64,000 bases of DNA from Lachnospiraceae bacterium (lineage in GTDB: Bacteria > Bacillota > Clostridia > Lachnospirales > Lachnospiraceae): NCBI GenBank assembly GCA_016286555.1, contig JAEETA010000001.1:1-64000 (forward strand). The letters run 5' to 3'. The notes under the pieces are model-generated. The model was given only the letters and a program-made list of their open reading frames with translations. It was not told the DNA's origin and did not search any database. Both the position numbers and the translations under genes were made by a program. Numbering within the stretch: the stretch's first letter is position 1; the number at the start of each line of letters is the position of its first letter. Of the stretch, positions 54,694-63,402 are shown piece by piece.

Positions 54694-55347
54694 TTAATCG
54701 CCGAACACTGCCTTGTAATCCTTCTGGAACTTCTCGATGCCGGCATCGGTCAGAGGGTGATTTACCATCTGCTTGATAACGCCGAAGGGAACGGTTGCGA
54801 TATCAGCGCCTGCCAGTGCACAGTCGGTGACATGGATGGGGTTACGAACGGATGCGCTGATGATCTGGGTATCGATATCGGTCACAGCGAAGATATCGGA
54901 GATCTCACGGATCAGATCCACGCCTCTCTGGGAGATGTCATCCAGTCTGCCCAGGAAGGGAGATACGTAGGTAGCACCTGCTCTTGCAGCAAGCAGTGCC
55001 TGGTTTGCGGTGAAGATCAGGGTGACATTGACCTTGATGCCCTCGGAGGTCAGAACCTTGGTAGCCTTCAGACCTTCAGCGGTCATGGGGATCTTAACGA
55101 CCATGTTGGGATGGATCTTTGCGATCTCGCGGCCTTCCTTGATCATACCCTCTGCGTCAACGGTGGTAGCCTTGACTTCGCCGCTGATAGGGCCGTCAAC
55201 GATGGAGGTGATCTCCTTGATGACCTCGTTAAAATCTCTGCCGGACTTAGCGATCAGGGAGGGATTGGTGGTAACACCACAGATCACGCCCATGTCGTTT
55301 GCTTCCCGGATCTCGTCTACATTAGCTGTGTCGATGAAAAAACGCAT
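54694..55347 (-). CDS. fsa: Small transaldolase / fructose-6-phosphate aldolase (FSA/TalC family)
   Basis: 217 residues, the compact form. [15 protein letters not shown] opens the TIM barrel; VTTNPSLI is the family signature; the Schiff-base lysine is Lys85 in VVKIPMT. It probably works as a transaldolase in the pentose phosphate pathway; the aldolase versus transaldolase choice depends on one active-site residue (Gln/Glu on the third strand region) that I cannot assign with certainty. It is a single-gene unit. Confidence 0.93.
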   Translation of the reverse strand: MRFFIDTANVDEIREANDMGVICGVTTNPSLIAKSGRDFNEVIKEITSIVDGPISGEVKATTVDAEGMIKEGREIAKIHPNMVVKIPMTAEGLKATKVLTSEGIKVNVTLIFTANQALLAARAGATYVSPFLGRLDDISQRGVDLIREISDIFAVTDIDTQIISASVRNPIHVTDCALAGADIATVPFGVIKQMVNHPLTDAGIEKFQKDYKAVFGD

Positions 55348-55403
55348 ATCAGATTCTCCTTTTCTAATTACGCCGTCACGCGGACGTTTCCAGTTCAGAT
55401 AAC

Positions 55404-55432
55404 AGTATAGTCACAGGATTCCGTTTTGACAA
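55404..55432 (-). promoter_or_regulatory. Promoter of fsa
   Basis: Minus strand TTGTCA (55432-55427), 17-base spacer, TATACT (55409-55404), about 57 bases before the start codon. Confidence 0.65.
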
Positions 55433-55444
55433 ATCAAAAAATCT

Positions 55445-56290
55445 TCACAATTTCACATTTTTTGTGTACAAAATGTCTCCCTCCAGACCATAGCGCCCCG
55501 CCAGCTCCTTCGAAGCCGCCTTTTCCATACGGCGGTAAGCGGCAGGCGTTGCGGTGACAATGTCCATGAGCCGCTGCAGGACTCCCAGCATATCCGGGAT
55601 CCGTTCCTCTCCCACGGGCCGCAGGCAGTCCTCGATGAGCAGTTCCAGGCAGGCGCTGCAGGAAGGATCCACGCTGCGGAGGCTTTCGGGCTCACCGTTT
55701 AAGGGATTCTCTCCCGTCAGCAGATAGTGGAGCAGGAGACCGAAGGCATAGACATCGCTGTAGGCGCCGGTGGTTTCCGGGGCATCAAACTGCTCCGGGG
55801 CGCTGGCACCCGGAGTTCCCGTTTTGCTCTGTCCCACTTCGCTTAAGAAGCAGGCACTGCCCAGGTCCGTGAGCCGCACATCCCCGTTTGGCTGCAGGAT
55901 CAGATTCTCCGCCTTCAGATCCCGGAAAAGAACGGTGCCGTCCTTCTCCTGGAGCCAGGCCAGGCCGTCCGCAATCTGCAGTGCCATCCGCACGGCGTCC
56001 GTCTGTCCGAAGCCCCGTCGGTCATCCAGCACCACATCCAGAGGCGTGCCGTAGAGAAATTCCATCAGGATGTAATACTTTCCGTCCTCCTCACCGCTTT
56101 CCTCTAATTTAGGAAACAGGGGATGGTCCGCCAGGCTTAAGAACCTGCATTCCTTCTCCCAGACGGACCTGTTTTCCATGACCTTCAAGGCATAGTTAAT
56201 GCCCGTTTTCTTATCCTTTAACCGATATACCTTCCCGAAGGCCCCTTCGCCTGCGGGGACCGGCGTTTCAAATCGATCCTCGAATTTCAT
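55445..56290 (-). CDS. Hanks-type serine/threonine protein kinase, short soluble form
   Basis: 281 residues. Gly-loop GEGAFGKVY (14-22), Lys36 in ALKVM, catalytic loop FRDLKAENL (HRD changed to FRD; Asp124, Lys126, Asn129), DLG in place of DFG (142-144), APE (164-166). All catalytic acids remain, so it is probably active. It ends without a membrane span or PASTA domains, unlike PrkC. It is the last gene of the long operon starting at the deacetylase, 67 bases after a protein that may be a PP2C-like remnant. Confidence 0.9.
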   Translation of the reverse strand: MKFEDRFETPVPAGEGAFGKVYRLKDKKTGINYALKVMENRSVWEKECRFLSLADHPLFPKLEESGEEDGKYYILMEFLYGTPLDVVLDDRRGFGQTDAVRMALQIADGLAWLQEKDGTVLFRDLKAENLILQPNGDVRLTDLGSACFLSEVGQSKTGTPGASAPEQFDAPETTGAYSDVYAFGLLLHYLLTGENPLNGEPESLRSVDPSCSACLELLIEDCLRPVGEERIPDMLGVLQRLMDIVTATPAAYRRMEKAASKELAGRYGLEGDILYTKNVKL

Positions 56291-56357
56291 ATGATTCCTC
56301 TCAAAACTCCCCGGTCGGCATCGTCAGGCAAGCGGCCGGCCGATACGGGGCACCTCA

Positions 56358-56912
56358 TCACGCCACGTACAGCGCCAGGATCCTCCCCGGCTCCCCACTG
56401 CTTTCCTTTGCGGCGGCCAATGCTTCTGTCAGCGTCTCCAGCGCTTCCGGGCTCTCCGGTTCCGGGCCTCCCAGAAGTGCCGCGATCTCTTCGCTTTCCG
56501 GCAGCGCACCCTCACAGACAAAGAGCAGATTTCTGCTTTCCACTCTGCAGGTCAGCTCTCCTGCCCCTGCCAGCAGACAGGCGGGCCGCTTTTTCCCGAA
56601 CACCTGCCGTACCTGATACAGGGAAAAGCCTTCCCCGCAAAAAAGGTACAGTTCCTCGCCGGCACTTAAGAATCCCGCAGCCGCTTCCGGGAGCAGTTCC
56701 CGCAAGGCATCTGCCGTGACAGGCATACTCTCCTGCCCCTTCTCCGACAGGGCGGGGATCATTTTTCCTGCGAAAAATGCGGAAAGCGCCGCAGCTCTGG
56801 GAGCCTCTTTCCAAAGGACTCCCAGGGCGGCGGGCAGATCTTTACTTTTGATCCGGGCTGCCTGCAGCAGGAGATGCTGCGCGCCCGGGCTGTGAGCGGT
56901 GAAATATTCCAT
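56358..56912 (-). CDS. Unknown protein next to kinase, possible degenerate PP2C-like phosphatase
   Basis: 184 residues from the ATG at 56912 (MEYFTAHSP); a longer frame to 56975 overlaps rseP and is less likely. No ribosome binding site stands out. No family is clear. The order of short motifs resembles the C-terminal half of PP2C: GEELYLFCGEGFSLYQV like the bacterial GDSRLYLL strand, NLLFVCEGAL like LLLCSDGL, an acidic helix ESEEIAALL, and a last strand ILALYV. PP2C metal aspartates (DGHGG) are missing, so if related, it would be inactive. Genes for kinase and PP2C partners are often paired. Confidence 0.6.
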   Translation of the reverse strand: MEYFTAHSPGAQHLLLQAARIKSKDLPAALGVLWKEAPRAAALSAFFAGKMIPALSEKGQESMPVTADALRELLPEAAAGFLSAGEELYLFCGEGFSLYQVRQVFGKKRPACLLAGAGELTCRVESRNLLFVCEGALPESEEIAALLGGPEPESPEALETLTEALAAAKESSGEPGRILALYVA

Positions 56913-56934
56913 AGACTTTCTGACGGCAGGTTCG

Positions 56935-57993
56935 TCACCAGCCGAAGATGTTGCGCAGATCGTTGAAGAAAACAATGACGATCAAAACCATGAAAAACAT
57001 CATGCCGATAAAGTGGACCATGCCTTCCTTCTCCGGCGGAACCGGCTTGCCCCGCAGGATCTCCAGGATGATGAAGACCAGTCTGCCTCCATCCAGCGCG
57101 GGGATGGGCAGAAGGTTCAGGATCCCAAGGTTGATGGTGAGCATCAGGGCGATGTTCAGCATGTTCACGATGACGGTACTCATGCCGTAGGCGGAGGCCT
57201 CCTCGTAGGTCTTCCCCACCACATTGACGGCGATGCCCACGGGGCCTGCCACATCCTGCCGCCCCACCTTGCCGTGGATCAGCATCCGCAGGCTGGCGTA
57301 GGTGGCCTTGAAATTGTACCGCACCTCATAGTAGGCGTATTTGAAATAATCGGTGCCTTTCAGATCCACGAAGGTCGCATTGGAGATGCCCAGCATGTAT
57401 CTGCCGTAATCGGCATTGTACTGAGGGGTGATGGCGGTGGTGAAATTCTGCCCGTCCCGTTCGTAGACCAGGTAGACGCTCTCTCCCTGGGAAGTCAATG
57501 TGTAGAGGGTGATGTCCTCATAGAGGCAGACCCGCTGCCCGTTCAGGTACAGGATCCGGTCTCCCGCCTGCAGTCCCGCTTCCTCGGCAGCACTGCCGGG
57601 GAGCACTTCCGTGGCGACAGGATCACGGACCGCCACCAGACAGACCATGACGAAGGCCAGGAGAAATCCCAGGATCACGTTGAACAGAGGGCCCGCGAAA
57701 ACGGTAGCCAGACGGCTCCAGGGACTTGCCTTCAGAAAGGACCCTTCGCCGGGCTCCTCTCCCGCTTCCAGTGCCAGGCCGTCCTGCCCTTCAAATACGC
57801 AGGCGCCTCCCAGGGGAAGCAGCTTCCAGGAGTATTTGGTACCGCCTTTTTCAAAGTGAAACAGTGTGGGGCCGAAGCCCACGTAGAACTCCAGCACATG
57901 GATCCCGGAGGCTCTGGCGATGATGTAATGCCCGAACTCATGGGAGATGACCACGACGCTGAAGATCAGCAAAAACCAGATCAAGCTTGCCAT
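56935..57993 (-). CDS. rseP: Site-2 zinc metalloprotease RseP
   Basis: 352 residues. HEFGH (residues 18-22) in the first span is the M50 zinc site; NLLPIPALDGGRL (around 300) provides the third ligand. One PDZ domain lies at about 110-200 (GSAAEEAGLQAGDRILYLNG). It cuts anti-sigma factors and signal-peptide remnants within the membrane. It starts 13 bases before the end of dxr, a coupling seen across Firmicutes (uppS-cdsA-dxr-rseP). Confidence 0.95.
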   Translation of the reverse strand: MASLIWFLLIFSVVVISHEFGHYIIARASGIHVLEFYVGFGPTLFHFEKGGTKYSWKLLPLGGACVFEGQDGLALEAGEEPGEGSFLKASPWSRLATVFAGPLFNVILGFLLAFVMVCLVAVRDPVATEVLPGSAAEEAGLQAGDRILYLNGQRVCLYEDITLYTLTSQGESVYLVYERDGQNFTTAITPQYNADYGRYMLGISNATFVDLKGTDYFKYAYYEVRYNFKATYASLRMLIHGKVGRQDVAGPVGIAVNVVGKTYEEASAYGMSTVIVNMLNIALMLTINLGILNLLPIPALDGGRLVFIILEILRGKPVPPEKEGMVHFIGMMFFMVLIVIVFFNDLRNIFGW

Positions 57994-59171
57994 AAAGACT
58001 TTACCTCTTCCTCCGCCGCAAGGATCTGGGCGACGGTGGGATTTTCAATCTTTTGATGACGCTCCATGGAGCGTTCGATTCTCTCATAGATATCGAGGAA
58101 TCCGATCCTGTGGTCCAGGAAGTCCGCCACAGCCAGCTCATTGGCCGCGTTGAAGACGGTGGGCATGCTGCCCCCTTCCTGTCCTGCCCGGAGGGCCAGC
58201 TTCAGTCCCGCAAAGGTATCGGAATCCGGCCGCTCAAAGGTGAGACTCTGCACGGCAAAAAGATCCAGCTTCGGGGTATCCATGGGTCTGCGATCGGGAT
58301 AGAAAAGCGCATACTCGATGGGCAGTTTCATGTCGGGAGTTCCCATCTGTCCGATAACGGCGCCGTCCACGAACTCCACTGCGGAATGCAGGATGCTCTG
58401 GGGATGGACCAGCACGGTGATGCGATCCAGGGGCACGTCAAAGAGCCAGCCGGCTTCCATGACTTCCAGGCCTTTGTTTACCAGGGTTGCGGAATCGATG
58501 GTGATCTTCCGTCCCATGTTCCAGTTGGGATGCTTTAATGCATCCTCGGGAGTCTTCTCCGCCAGCTGCTCCCTTGTCATCCCGCGGAAGGGGCCGCCGG
58601 ATGCGGTGAGGAGAACGCGGGAGATCCGGGACTTGGAAATGCCTGTGGGTACGCCGCTCTCGGTTCCTGACAGGGCAGCGTGGTCGCCTCCCTGCAGACT
58701 CTGGAAAATGGCGGAATGCTCACTGTCCACGGGCAGGATGCGAACGCCCTTCTCCCGTGCCAGAGGCATGATGATATGTCCTGCGCAGACCAGGGTTTCC
58801 TTGTTTGCCAGGGCGATGTCCTTGCCGCTTTCGATGGCGGCGATGGTGGGACGGATGCCGATCATGCCGACGATGGCGGTGACCAGAGTATCATACCCTT
58901 CCAGGGAAGCCATCTCCAGGAGACCCTCCATGCCGGAAAGGATCCGGACCGGGAGGTCGGAGACTCTGCTCCGCAGGTCTGCCGCTGCCCCTTCGTCATA
59001 CATGGCAGCGACTGCCGGGTGAAATTCCCGGATCTGTTTTTCCATGAGATCCGTGCTGGTACCCGCAGCCAGAGCAACGACTTCCAGCTCCGCGGGATTG
59101 GCCCGGACCACATCCAGTGTCTGGGTACCGATGGAACCGGTGGAACCCAGGATCGCGATTTTTTTCTGCAT
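57981..59171 (-). CDS. dxr: 1-deoxy-D-xylulose 5-phosphate reductoisomerase
   Basis: 396 residues. GSTGSIGTQTLDVV is the NADPH loop; PVDSEHSAIFQ and NKGLEVMEAG hold the metal and substrate sites. It makes MEP, the second step of the isoprenoid pathway; IspF is also in the window. It provides precursors for undecaprenyl phosphate with uppS of the same operon. Confidence 0.97.
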   Translation of the reverse strand: MQKKIAILGSTGSIGTQTLDVVRANPAELEVVALAAGTSTDLMEKQIREFHPAVAAMYDEGAAADLRSRVSDLPVRILSGMEGLLEMASLEGYDTLVTAIVGMIGIRPTIAAIESGKDIALANKETLVCAGHIIMPLAREKGVRILPVDSEHSAIFQSLQGGDHAALSGTESGVPTGISKSRISRVLLTASGGPFRGMTREQLAEKTPEDALKHPNWNMGRKITIDSATLVNKGLEVMEAGWLFDVPLDRITVLVHPQSILHSAVEFVDGAVIGQMGTPDMKLPIEYALFYPDRRPMDTPKLDLFAVQSLTFERPDSDTFAGLKLALRAGQEGGSMPTVFNAANELAVADFLDHRIGFLDIYERIERSMERHQKIENPTVAQILAAEEEVKSLWQA

Positions 59172-59191
59172 ATTCTATCTCTCGTTCTTAT

Positions 59192-60049
59192 CTACTTCAC
59201 AAGGAGCATGCACAGGATAAAGGTGGCGGGGGCCGTCATCAGAATGCTGTCAAAACGGTCCATGATGCCGCCGTGTCCCGGGATCAGGTGTCCGTAATCC
59301 TTGATGCCGTGCTCCCGCTTTAAGGCGGACGCCGCCAGATCCCCCACCATGCTCATCACCGCCGCCACGGCAGCCACCAGGGAAAGGAGTAGCGGGATCC
59401 GCAGGGAGGTCTGGTTGTTTACGGGATTCGCATAAAAATACCCGTAGAAGAATGCCAGGATGGCTGCGCCCAAAACGCCGCCGATGCAGCCCTCCAGGGA
59501 TTTTTTCGGGCTCAGGACCGGGAAGATCTTGTGCTTTCCGATGAGCTTGCCCACGCAGTAGGCGCAGGTATCACATCCCCACGCGCTGATAAGGATCATC
59601 CACACCATGGTCCGGTTCAGCTCTCTGGACATGAAGACAAAGCTCAGGAGCATGGGACAGTAGAAGAAGGAAAACACGGTAGCGGAAAGCTCCGCCAGTT
59701 TCACCTTCGGGAAGTTCACCACATAGATGGTAAGCATGGCCATCATAAAGGCGCCGGTCACGATGACCGCAGGGACGATGTCCCCCGGGAAAAATCCCAT
59801 GACCGCATAGTAGCATACGGTAGCCAGGAGCCCGAAAAATTCCGGCTGGCTCAGGCGACATTTGTTCATGGGCAGGAAGCTTCCGTCCTCTGCCAGCTTT
59901 CCTTCCGGATGGATGGTCCTGGTAAGCTCCAGAAATCCCACCAGCGCTGCAAAAAGGAGCAGCGCCAGCAAAAACCAGCCTCCCAGGACGAAGCCCGCCA
60001 CCAGAAGCACCAGCAGTACGATGCCGCTCATCAGTCTTGTCAAAAACAT
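59192..60049 (-). CDS. cdsA: Phosphatidate cytidylyltransferase
   Basis: 285 residues with about eight spans. The C-terminal signature SALKREHGIKDYGHLIPGHGG...DRFDS fits the CdsA pattern (K-R-x4-K-D ... H-G-G-x-x-D-R-x-D). It makes CDP-diacylglycerol for phospholipids. It sits between uppS and dxr, the order common in Gram-positives. Confidence 0.95.
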   Translation of the reverse strand: MFLTRLMSGIVLLVLLVAGFVLGGWFLLALLLFAALVGFLELTRTIHPEGKLAEDGSFLPMNKCRLSQPEFFGLLATVCYYAVMGFFPGDIVPAVIVTGAFMMAMLTIYVVNFPKVKLAELSATVFSFFYCPMLLSFVFMSRELNRTMVWMILISAWGCDTCAYCVGKLIGKHKIFPVLSPKKSLEGCIGGVLGAAILAFFYGYFYANPVNNQTSLRIPLLLSLVAAVAAVMSMVGDLAASALKREHGIKDYGHLIPGHGGIMDRFDSILMTAPATFILCMLLVK

Positions 60050-60094
60050 AATCTCTTATCCCCCTCCGAGATGAGAAATTTCGAATGCGATTCC

Positions 60095-60811
60095 TCAGGT
60101 GTTCTTCAGTCCGCCGTAGCGTCTCTCCCTGCCGGCGTAGGCATCCAGGGCCTTCTCCAGCTCCTCTTCCGTAAAGTCGGGCCAGGGCACCGGCGTAAAG
60201 TAAAACTCAGTGTAGGCCAGCTGCCACAGCAGAAAATTGGAGATCCGCTGCTCGCCGCAAGTACGGATCAGAAGGTCGGGATCCGGGAGTCCGGCGGTAT
60301 CCAGGTGGGCATCGATGGCTTCCGCCGTGATATCCTCCGGTTTTGCATTCGGATTTTCCTCCAGAATGCGCTTCACGGCACGGGAGATCTCGTCCCGTCC
60401 GCCGTAATTGATGGCGATCTGGAAGTGAAGGCCGGTATTGCCCGCAGTCTCCTGCTCCAGCTTTGCAATGCTCTCCTGCAGATCCGGGGCCAGGGCGCTC
60501 TTGTCACCGATGACCCGCACGCACATGTTGTTCTTCATGGCGCGCTTAATGCTGTTTTGCATGTATTTCCGCAGCAGATCCATGAGGGCGGCCACTTCGT
60601 CGTCCGGTCTGCTCCAGTTTTCCGTGGAAAAGGCATAGACGGTAAAATAAGAGATCCCGTGGTTGAAGACGATCTCACACATATCCTCCACCACGGTGGC
60701 TCCCTTCACATGGCCCGCATTTCGGGGCAGGCCCTTGGCCTTGGCCCAGCGGCCGTTTCCGTCCAGAATGACAGCCAGATGATCCGGCACGGTTTTTTTC
60801 TCTTTCGGCAT
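60095..60811 (-). CDS. uppS: Undecaprenyl diphosphate synthase
   Basis: 238 residues. VILDGNGRWAKAKG (catalytic Asp17) and the C-terminal RTCGEQRISNFLLWQLAYTEF are the cis-prenyltransferase signatures. It builds the C55 lipid carrier used by both peptidoglycan and the exopolysaccharide machinery of the left part of the window. Confidence 0.97.
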   Translation of the reverse strand: MPKEKKTVPDHLAVILDGNGRWAKAKGLPRNAGHVKGATVVEDMCEIVFNHGISYFTVYAFSTENWSRPDDEVAALMDLLRKYMQNSIKRAMKNNMCVRVIGDKSALAPDLQESIAKLEQETAGNTGLHFQIAINYGGRDEISRAVKRILEENPNAKPEDITAEAIDAHLDTAGLPDPDLLIRTCGEQRISNFLLWQLAYTEFYFTPVPWPDFTEEELEKALDAYAGRERRYGGLKNT

Positions 60812-60888
60812 GGGAATGCCTCCTTCAGCTTAGTGGGCAGATGGAAAAAGCGGAGGAGCAGGGGCCCCTCCGCCATATGTTTGACAGA

Positions 60889-61440
60889 TCAGACGGTCAT
60901 CAGCTCTTTGGTCTTCTCTTCCATTGCCTTGTCAATCTCGGCAATAAAGCGATCCGTCAGCTTCTGCAGCTCGTCTTCCAGCTGCTTGATCTCGTCCTCG
61001 GAGATCTCCGTCTTGGCCAGCTTCTTGAAAGCATCGTTGCCGTCTCTACGGATGTTGCGGACTGCGACCTTGCTCTCCTCAGCCTTTTTCTTTACTTCCT
61101 TCACCAGCTCTTTTCTGCGGTCCTCGGTAAGCTCGGGGAATACCAGGCGGATCACGCTGCCGTCATTGGTGGGATTGATGCCCAGGTCGGACATCTGGAT
61201 GGCCTTCTCGACCTCCTTCAGCATATTCTTCTCCCAGGGTGCGATCTGGATGATACGAGCCTCGGGAACGGTGACATTGCCCACCTGCTGAATGGGGGTG
61301 GGAGTTCCGTAATAATCTACGCGAATCTTGTCCAGTACATGGGGATTTGCGCGTCCGGCACGGATGGAAGCAAAATCGGAATTCAAGAAATCCAGTGCCT
61401 TTGTCATTTTTTCTTCATAGGGCTTTAATCTGGCATCCAT
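60889..61440 (-). CDS. frr: Ribosome recycling factor
   Basis: 183 residues. Three-helix bundle with LNSDFASIRAGRANPHVLD and VRNIRRDGNDAFKKL, both family signatures. It splits post-termination ribosomes with EF-G. Follows pyrH by 27 bases. Confidence 0.97.
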   Translation of the reverse strand: MDARLKPYEEKMTKALDFLNSDFASIRAGRANPHVLDKIRVDYYGTPTPIQQVGNVTVPEARIIQIAPWEKNMLKEVEKAIQMSDLGINPTNDGSVIRLVFPELTEDRRKELVKEVKKKAEESKVAVRNIRRDGNDAFKKLAKTEISEDEIKQLEDELQKLTDRFIAEIDKAMEEKTKELMTV

Positions 61441-61467
61441 AACAGATCCTTTCTGCGTTCCCGCCGG

Positions 61468-62169
61468 TTACTTGTCAGATACGGTGACCTTGGTGCCGCC
61501 AAAATCGCCGCGCACCGTGTTCACGATGGAATTTTCCTCGTTCAGGGAGAAGACCCACATGGGCATGTGATTGTCTCTCGCCAGAATGGACGCGGTCATG
61601 TCCACCACCTGGAGATTCCGGGCGATGACCTCGTCGATGGTGATCTCGTCGAAGCGCTTTGCATTCGGGTTCACGGCAGGATCGCTGTCGTAAACGCCGT
61701 CGATGGACTTCGCCAGGAGCACCACATCCGCATCCACCTCAATGGCCCGGAGCAGTACCCCGGTGTCGGTGGAGAAGTAGGGATGTCCGGTTCCGCCTGC
61801 GAAAAAGACCACCTGACCGTGTGCGAAATATTTGTTGGCACGGTCCTTGGAGTAGAGCTTCGTGAAGGAGCCCACCTCGAAGGGGGTCAGGATGTTGGTC
61901 ATCATGCCTACGCTGCGGAAGATCTCGGACACGTAGATGCAGTTCATCACTGTGGCCAGCATACCGATCTGGTCCGCTTTGGTGCGGTCAATGTTCTCGC
62001 TGGTGCGTCCCCGCCAGAAATTGCCGCCGCCGATGACAATACCCACCTCGGTGCCCTCATCCACCAGAGTCTTCACCTGGAGCGCCACCTTACGGACGGT
62101 CTCCTCGTCAAATCCGGTCTTCTTGGGGCCCGCAAGGGCTTCACCGCTGAGTTTAAGCAATATTCTCAT
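61468..62169 (-). CDS. pyrH: UMP kinase
   Basis: 233 residues. LKLSGEAL near the start, VIGGGNFWRG, DQIGMLATVMN and ASILARDNHMPMWVF fit the bacterial hexameric UMP kinase. It phosphorylates UMP to UDP. In most bacteria rpsB and tsf precede pyrH; here a bactofilin and a deacetylase take that place. Confidence 0.96.
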   Translation of the reverse strand: MRILLKLSGEALAGPKKTGFDEETVRKVALQVKTLVDEGTEVGIVIGGGNFWRGRTSENIDRTKADQIGMLATVMNCIYVSEIFRSVGMMTNILTPFEVGSFTKLYSKDRANKYFAHGQVVFFAGGTGHPYFSTDTGVLLRAIEVDADVVLLAKSIDGVYDSDPAVNPNAKRFDEITIDEVIARNLQVVDMTASILARDNHMPMWVFSLNEENSIVNTVRGDFGGTKVTVSDK

Positions 62170-62180
62170 AATATTTTACC

Positions 62181-63371
62181 TTATTTGTCTGCCTTCTCTG
62201 CCTTCTTCTTCTCGGGCTTGTACTCGTCAAAGAAGGAAGTAGGGCTGACATCCGCATAGCACTGGGAGCAGTTACCTTCCAGAGTAGCACCGTTGTTGAT
62301 CTGGACAGACTTGGACTTGATGTTGCCCATGACGATGGCGGTGGCATCCAGGATAACGGGGCCGTGTACATCGATGTCGCCCTTAACTGCGCCTGCGATG
62401 GCTGCGCTCAGAGCGGTGATGTTACCGATGATGACGGTGCCGGAGCCGATCTTTACGGAACTCTCGCTGGTGAGGTCGCCGCTGATCTTTGCGTTCTCGG
62501 CGTAGATCTCTCTTGCCTTGGAGTTGCCGCAGATGCTGCCGGTGACATTGAGCTTGCCGCCCACTACCAGGTCGCCGTTCACGCCGCCCAGCAGGTCCAG
62601 GGAGCCCTGGGTGTTCAGGTTACCGTCAATCTTCATGCCTCCCGTGATCACGGAAGTCTCTTCGGAATAATCCTTCTCGTCTAAAGAATCCATAATAGTC
62701 TCTGCTCCTTTGTTGATATTTTCATTCTCCGCGGACAGATCCGCGTTGGTCTCGGTTTCAAAACTGTCGGCTGCCAGATCCTCGTCGGTGACGAACTCCT
62801 CGCCGCTCTCCATGGATGCGAAGGCCGCATCGATGGCATCTCCCATGACCTGAACCGCTGCCATGTCCTCAGCCGCGCTGAGGACTGCCTCTGCCGCGCT
62901 GTCAAATGCAGGTTCTGCGGGAATCTCCTCTGCGGGAGCTTCCTCAGCAAAAGTCTCTTCTGCAGGGATCTCCTCTGCGGGAGCCTCCTCTGCGAAAGCG
63001 GTCTCGTCAAATGCGCTCAGGTCGGGCACTGCCTCCTCGGCTGCCGGCTCTGCGAAGGTTTCCTCTGCGGGAATCTCCTCCATGGGAACTTCCTCTGTGG
63101 GAACTTCCTCTGCGAGTTCCTCCTCGGGGCCGTCGGGAAGATTTCCCAGGGCCTCCTCCAACAATGCATTCAGATCAATCGACTCGTCTGCGGGAACATC
63201 CTCCGGGGCAACGTCCTCAGCAGAGCTGAGGACAGCGTCGGCCAGAGCTGCGGCTTCTGCCTCCGCGTTAGAAACTTCCTCGGGAATCCCCTCTCCGGAT
63301 TCCTGTCCTTCCGGCAGAAGCTCTTCCACCGCCTGGGACAGATCCTGCTTCAGATCTCCGAAAAATCCCAT
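62181..63371 (-). CDS. Bactofilin with long acidic repeat N-terminus
   Basis: 396 residues, over twice the usual bactofilin length. The first 240 residues are acidic and repetitive (units such as EEAPAEEIPAEETFA near residues 125-155). The bactofilin beta-helix core follows (about 245-370: ITGGMKIDGNLNTQGSLDL, VVGGKLNVTGS, TVIIGNITALSA). A basic tail ends it (PEKKKAEKADK). Bactofilins polymerise without nucleotide and place envelope enzymes. Eleven bases before pyrH. An internal ATG at 62693 with an upstream AAGGAG could give a 170-residue form of ordinary length. Confidence 0.9.
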   Translation of the reverse strand: MGFFGDLKQDLSQAVEELLPEGQESGEGIPEEVSNAEAEAAALADAVLSSAEDVAPEDVPADESIDLNALLEEALGNLPDGPEEELAEEVPTEEVPMEEIPAEETFAEPAAEEAVPDLSAFDETAFAEEAPAEEIPAEETFAEEAPAEEIPAEPAFDSAAEAVLSAAEDMAAVQVMGDAIDAAFASMESGEEFVTDEDLAADSFETETNADLSAENENINKGAETIMDSLDEKDYSEETSVITGGMKIDGNLNTQGSLDLLGGVNGDLVVGGKLNVTGSICGNSKAREIYAENAKISGDLTSESSVKIGSGTVIIGNITALSAAIAGAVKGDIDVHGPVILDATAIVMGNIKSKSVQINNGATLEGNCSQCYADVSPTSFFDEYKPEKKKAEKADK

Positions 63372-63402
63372 ACCTTCCTCCTATTGTCTGATTTTCAGGT
63401 CT

